From contig OX359191.1 of the NCBI GenBank assembly GCA_947172415.1, positions 1,178,001 through 1,242,000 of the forward strand: a stretch of DNA of 64,000 nucleotides. Direction: 5' to 3'. Shown here piece after piece: positions 60,480-64,000 of this stretch (the first letter of the stretch is position 1; every line of letters starts with the position of its first letter). Origin of the DNA: Chondrosia reniformis (taxonomy: Eukaryota; Porifera; Demospongiae; Chondrillida; Chondrillidae). Both the position numbers and the translations under genes were made by a program. The notes beneath the pieces are model-generated. The model ran no database searches and was not told the DNA's origin. It saw only the letters and a program-made list of their open reading frames with translations.

Positions 60480-63400
60480 AGAAGAAGACTGTGGAAGGAT
60501 GAGATCCCAGTGGACTTGATTGCACCCAACACTTTGAAATTCAATTAACTACCATATGTGATTACTTCACTTCTAGATGTGGTTTTCTGTGCATTCATAG
60601 GTTTACTTACACCTTTGAAAGAAAACTACTGTCAACTGGCCTTATAAGACACACCTCAACCTGTGACTATGCCACTTTCTGGTTTACTTCTAAATAGTAT
60701 TTACAATCCCGTATTGGCCAAAGATGGCATTCCTGTTAACACAAACCTTGAAATACAATAGTAAATTTTATTACCTGTATGCATTCACTTTAATTGTCTA
60801 ATTGATTGATCTATGTACATTGTGTATATACTTATTAACTAATTATCAGTGATAATTGATTATTGTTCTCTTGAGAGTTGTAATATGGTAGATGTGTAAA
60901 AGAACTTTTGGAAATTGTTCTGTCATTTTAAATGCTTCTTTATGATTAGAGAAATACATTCACTTCAGTGATTTCAATCTCTTCAAAAAGGATTGCTCTT
61001 ACGTGTTACTTTTGGGTAAAGCTGTTTTGTAATTGGCAGTTAATTTGGTTTTGTCCAATGTTCAATTGATGACCTTTAAATGTGTACATTTAAGAGGAGG
61101 TATGTAAGAGGTCAAAAGGACCGGGTATTGCAGTAATCCTTCAGTGACAGAATTAATGCGCTGGTTCAGAAGTCACGTATTGAGTCTTCAATTTCTTTCC
61201 TTTTTCATCTTATGTTAAACTGCTCTTACAGAGATTGTGTCACCTTGTTATTGATGTCAGCATATACCTAATAATGTGTTGTAGGTGTTATGGCCATACT
61301 TTGTATACTTGTAAGTGATTTCAGGTTATAGTCTTCAAATTGGTCCCTCACTATCCACTGGGTCAGACAGTATCTATGGATTTGTAACATCGGTGAACCC
61401 AGGATTCTTGCTTATTGTTGTTCCCTCCTTCTCTCAATAAAGGATTGTAAAGAGTCTTTTCAATATAGATTGATCTGATTATCCAGTCCAGACCAGTTAA
61501 CATAAACCATCTGTGCAAGTATGCAGTCTCTAGCCTTTCCTTTGTGTAGTACATCTTAAAACTCTGATATTCTGCTATTGTTTGAATATTTCCCATTCCC
61601 AGCAAGCTATTGTCTAGAGATAGTAATAATTACATTGTTTTAACTGTATTGTACTAATTAAATTGTTAAACATTATTAAATGGAGATGTACTTATTTTGC
61701 TTGTTTATACAGAAATATTTATTTGATTATCCTAAAAATTCTGGTTTTTTTTACGATATTTGTTTTTGTGTCAGATACTTGCCTTAAGGAGAATAACTTA
61801 TCCCTAGTCTCCTCAGTAAAAGAAGATGTTTATACATACCATACGTAGATATGAATAATCTAGCACACCATGTTTCTTACATGCTACATCTAATTAAAAG
61901 TAAAGGCCTATAGGGAACTAAACCTATTGAGTGATTTGGTATTCTAACCTTTATAAAACTGTAACGTGCATCTTATTCAGACCTACGTATACATACATAC
62001 ATAATGTTGGTGTGGCATGGTAGTCACTTCCTTAATATCCACCATTGGGTTACCATGGGAACCACCAACTGTGACCTAAACATTAACATTAATTGGTATG
62101 ATTGTTCTTCACTTATCTTTGATCTTGAGATGATTTATGTACATTGTGTACACATACATTGGATATAAGACAATTAGTGCCTAGATCATTAACCCATATA
62201 AGGACCTGCCCAACACATACTCTACGAAGACCTTCATGTATCAGCAGTCCTTGAAATGTTACTACAAATAAGTATTACCTCATGAATTAAGAACAGCATG
62301 CATTGTACTGTTGATAAATGGTCAACTGTTTGATTATCAGAGTAATACCACAGCAGTGATGAAATGCACTGTCTAGCATTATTTCCTGGATAGCCAGCTC
62401 CACCCTATTGTTGCAGAATTGTGGGAACAGAACTGGTTTCCATTCTCCCATTGAACCAGTGTCATTATGTCATTAGTGTACGCCCAGAGGAAACCAAAAT
62501 TGGATGTTTGATTCCTAGAGCATGACTAAAGTGCTCCCTTTTGGTGTTATCATCCGATCATCACTTTTAATTCAAGCTGATATCGTCCCCTCTAGACAGT
62601 AGACCGTAGGCTTGGTGATGTTCTTTTGATTCACACCAATGATTAGATCTCAAGCGTGACTCTACGTGGGTTGGGTATCAAAGGTTTTCTGCCAAACTTG
62701 GTGTGAAAGTCATCGTTTTATTGTTATTGCTGTAAATTTTATGATGGTCTTCAAATTCCTGTGGCTAGTGAGAAAATTGATATGGAGAACTGTTGCCTAC
62801 ATCCACAAATCATTTGCCAGGTTATATTTGTAACCAAACTATATGGCACATACACGTATATTATTATTATTAATTTGAGTTCATTGTGTATAAATATATA
62901 TGTACATATATGCCATACTATATATCAGTATGTTATTATACATATATGTTATTACATATTGATTTAATGGTCAATACAACTTCATAACATCCAGAGTTCA
63001 ATGATAATGATACAACTTTGTAAGACTAGCATTGCTTAAAATATCATCTGTTTAAAAAGGATCGATTAGCCTTTGTTTTGTCAGTTGCTGGTCTATTCCA
63101 ATAAGCATAAAGAAGCCAGAATTGCAGGGTTGCCAGCTGAAGGTGTATACACACTCCTAGACGGGTCAGTCTGCAAGCCTGGTCTATAAAATGCAGTAAA
63201 CAAATCCAATGAATGTACATATTTATGTGACAGCTGCACAGTGTGTGTAAACTGGATTGGACTACCTATTGAGACTGAACCAATCAAGATGAACTTCGTG
63301 TCCAGCTGTCCCATTGTTACTGTCCAGTAATGCATAATAAAATCATATTAGGGATACTTTTGTGGTAAAAGGGTGTTTAGTAATGGAGTATCCATTTGCT

Positions 63401-63690
63401 TATTACTGTCAATAATGTTATGCATTGTGGTTGGAGTGCGTTCAGTGGGTTAGATATTAAAAAAGGTAGTGATATTAATATATATAATGGGATTTTAATA
63501 GACTTCCAAAATAATGAATAGACTCTCTTTGTAGAGAATGGTAATGGGTTGGCCCCATTTAATAGTCAATGTGACCAATTACAGTGAGCTTAAATATGTA
63601 AAGTACAAAGAGAATCTGCTCCTATAACTGATGGAACGAATGATATGACATGTATACTCTTTCTCCCTTATGAAAGGAGATGTACATTCA
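60480..63690. other. Mostly noncoding, two weak exon-like stretches
   Basis: At 60481-60550 (+), after a GTACCTTAG site, 22 codons run to TAA (RRLWKDEIPVDLIAPN). At about 63085-63175 (+), after TTTGTTTTGTCAG, 34 codons run to a stop (SNKHKEARIAGLPAEGVYTL). The minus strand over the latter is also open for 80 codons. Neither matches USB1 or any family I recognise. A copy of the TATAGGGAACTAAACC repeat lies at 61855-61940. Confidence 0.25.
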
Positions 63691-63882
63691 ATGTGGTCCA
63701 GTACCTCAATGTGGTCCAGTACCTCAATGGGGTCCAGTACCTCAATGTAGTCCAGTACCTCAATGTGGTCCAGTACCTCAATGTGGTCCAGTACCTCAAT
63801 GTGGTCCAGTACCTCAATTTGGTCCAGTACCTCAATGGGGTCCAGTACCTCAATGGGGTCCAGTACCTCAATGTGGTCCATC
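63690..63882. repeat. 18-bp minisatellite, about 11 copies
   Basis: Unit CAGTACCTCAATGTGGTC with few variants. All six frames are partly open since 18 is a multiple of three. Confidence 0.95.
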
Positions 63883-64000
63883 TTAATTACATCAAGCAGT
63901 TTTCATAACATTATTAAATCAGTGAAACCTATTAAGATCCAATGTATGAGTTAAGAAATTGTAGTTCCTTACAGTTATGATTGAGGATATATCACTATTC

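Noticed and set aside
63579..63954. Frames over the 18-bp array on both strands
   Set aside because: Repeat of period divisible by three.
1..64000. tRNA, rRNA or CRISPR arrays
   Set aside because: No cloverleaf, rRNA core or repeat-spacer pattern was seen. Tandem arrays here have no unique spacers.

Overview
The window is animal genomic DNA. It has spliced genes with GT-AG introns (many of 60-500 bp), AT-rich intergenic DNA, many minisatellites and short foldback transposons. The gene set (AP-2 alpha, tectonic, a mitochondrial-clan P450, NUP50, a plexin-like fragment, USB1) is metazoan. The compact genes, short introns and divergence from vertebrate homologues suggest a sponge (demosponge such as Amphimedon); that assignment is an inference and was not checked by any search.

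Layout. 0-8.8 kb: 3' two thirds of an AP-2 alpha-adaptin gene (+), with minisatellites, two copies of a foldback MITE and a pogo-type transposase remnant in its introns. 9.8-10.6 kb (-): a small spliced, TATA-driven transcription unit of unknown nature. 10.6-14.6 kb: mostly AT-rich DNA with internal duplications. 14.6-20.1 kb (-): a tectonic-family ciliary gene. 20.2-24.1 kb (-): a complete 518-residue P450 whose eight exons keep a single frame. 25.0-27.5 kb (+): a plexin-like fragment with PSI domains, a membrane segment and a short tail, but no Sema or RasGAP region. 28.9-33.7 kb (-): a second, diverged copy of the 9.8-kb unit, its intron swollen to about 3.9 kb by minisatellites. 33.7-37 kb: further duplicated noncoding DNA and a purine-rich tract with a doubtful Glu/Lys-rich gene. 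37.6-41.4 kb (-): an unrecognised secretory-pathway membrane protein. 41.5-42.0 kb: an internally deleted PIF/Harbinger element. 42.3-42.8 kb (+): an intronless secreted cysteine protein built from two repeats. 43.4-45.5 kb (+): NUP50. 45.7-47.6 kb (+): a six-exon relative of bacterial methanethiol S-methyltransferase MddA. 48.3 kb onwards (+): USB1, U6 snRNA exonuclease; four exons seen, the rest not found. 54.3-64 kb: no recognisable gene, several minisatellites and MITE copies.

The genes are unrelated housekeeping or signalling loci, not an operon or cluster. The most unusual content is the pair of paralogous spliced units (9.8-10.6 and 28.9-33.7 kb), which share a promoter, a palindrome just downstream of it, splice sites and internal blocks but no convincing common reading frame, and which sit inside a larger diverged segmental duplication.
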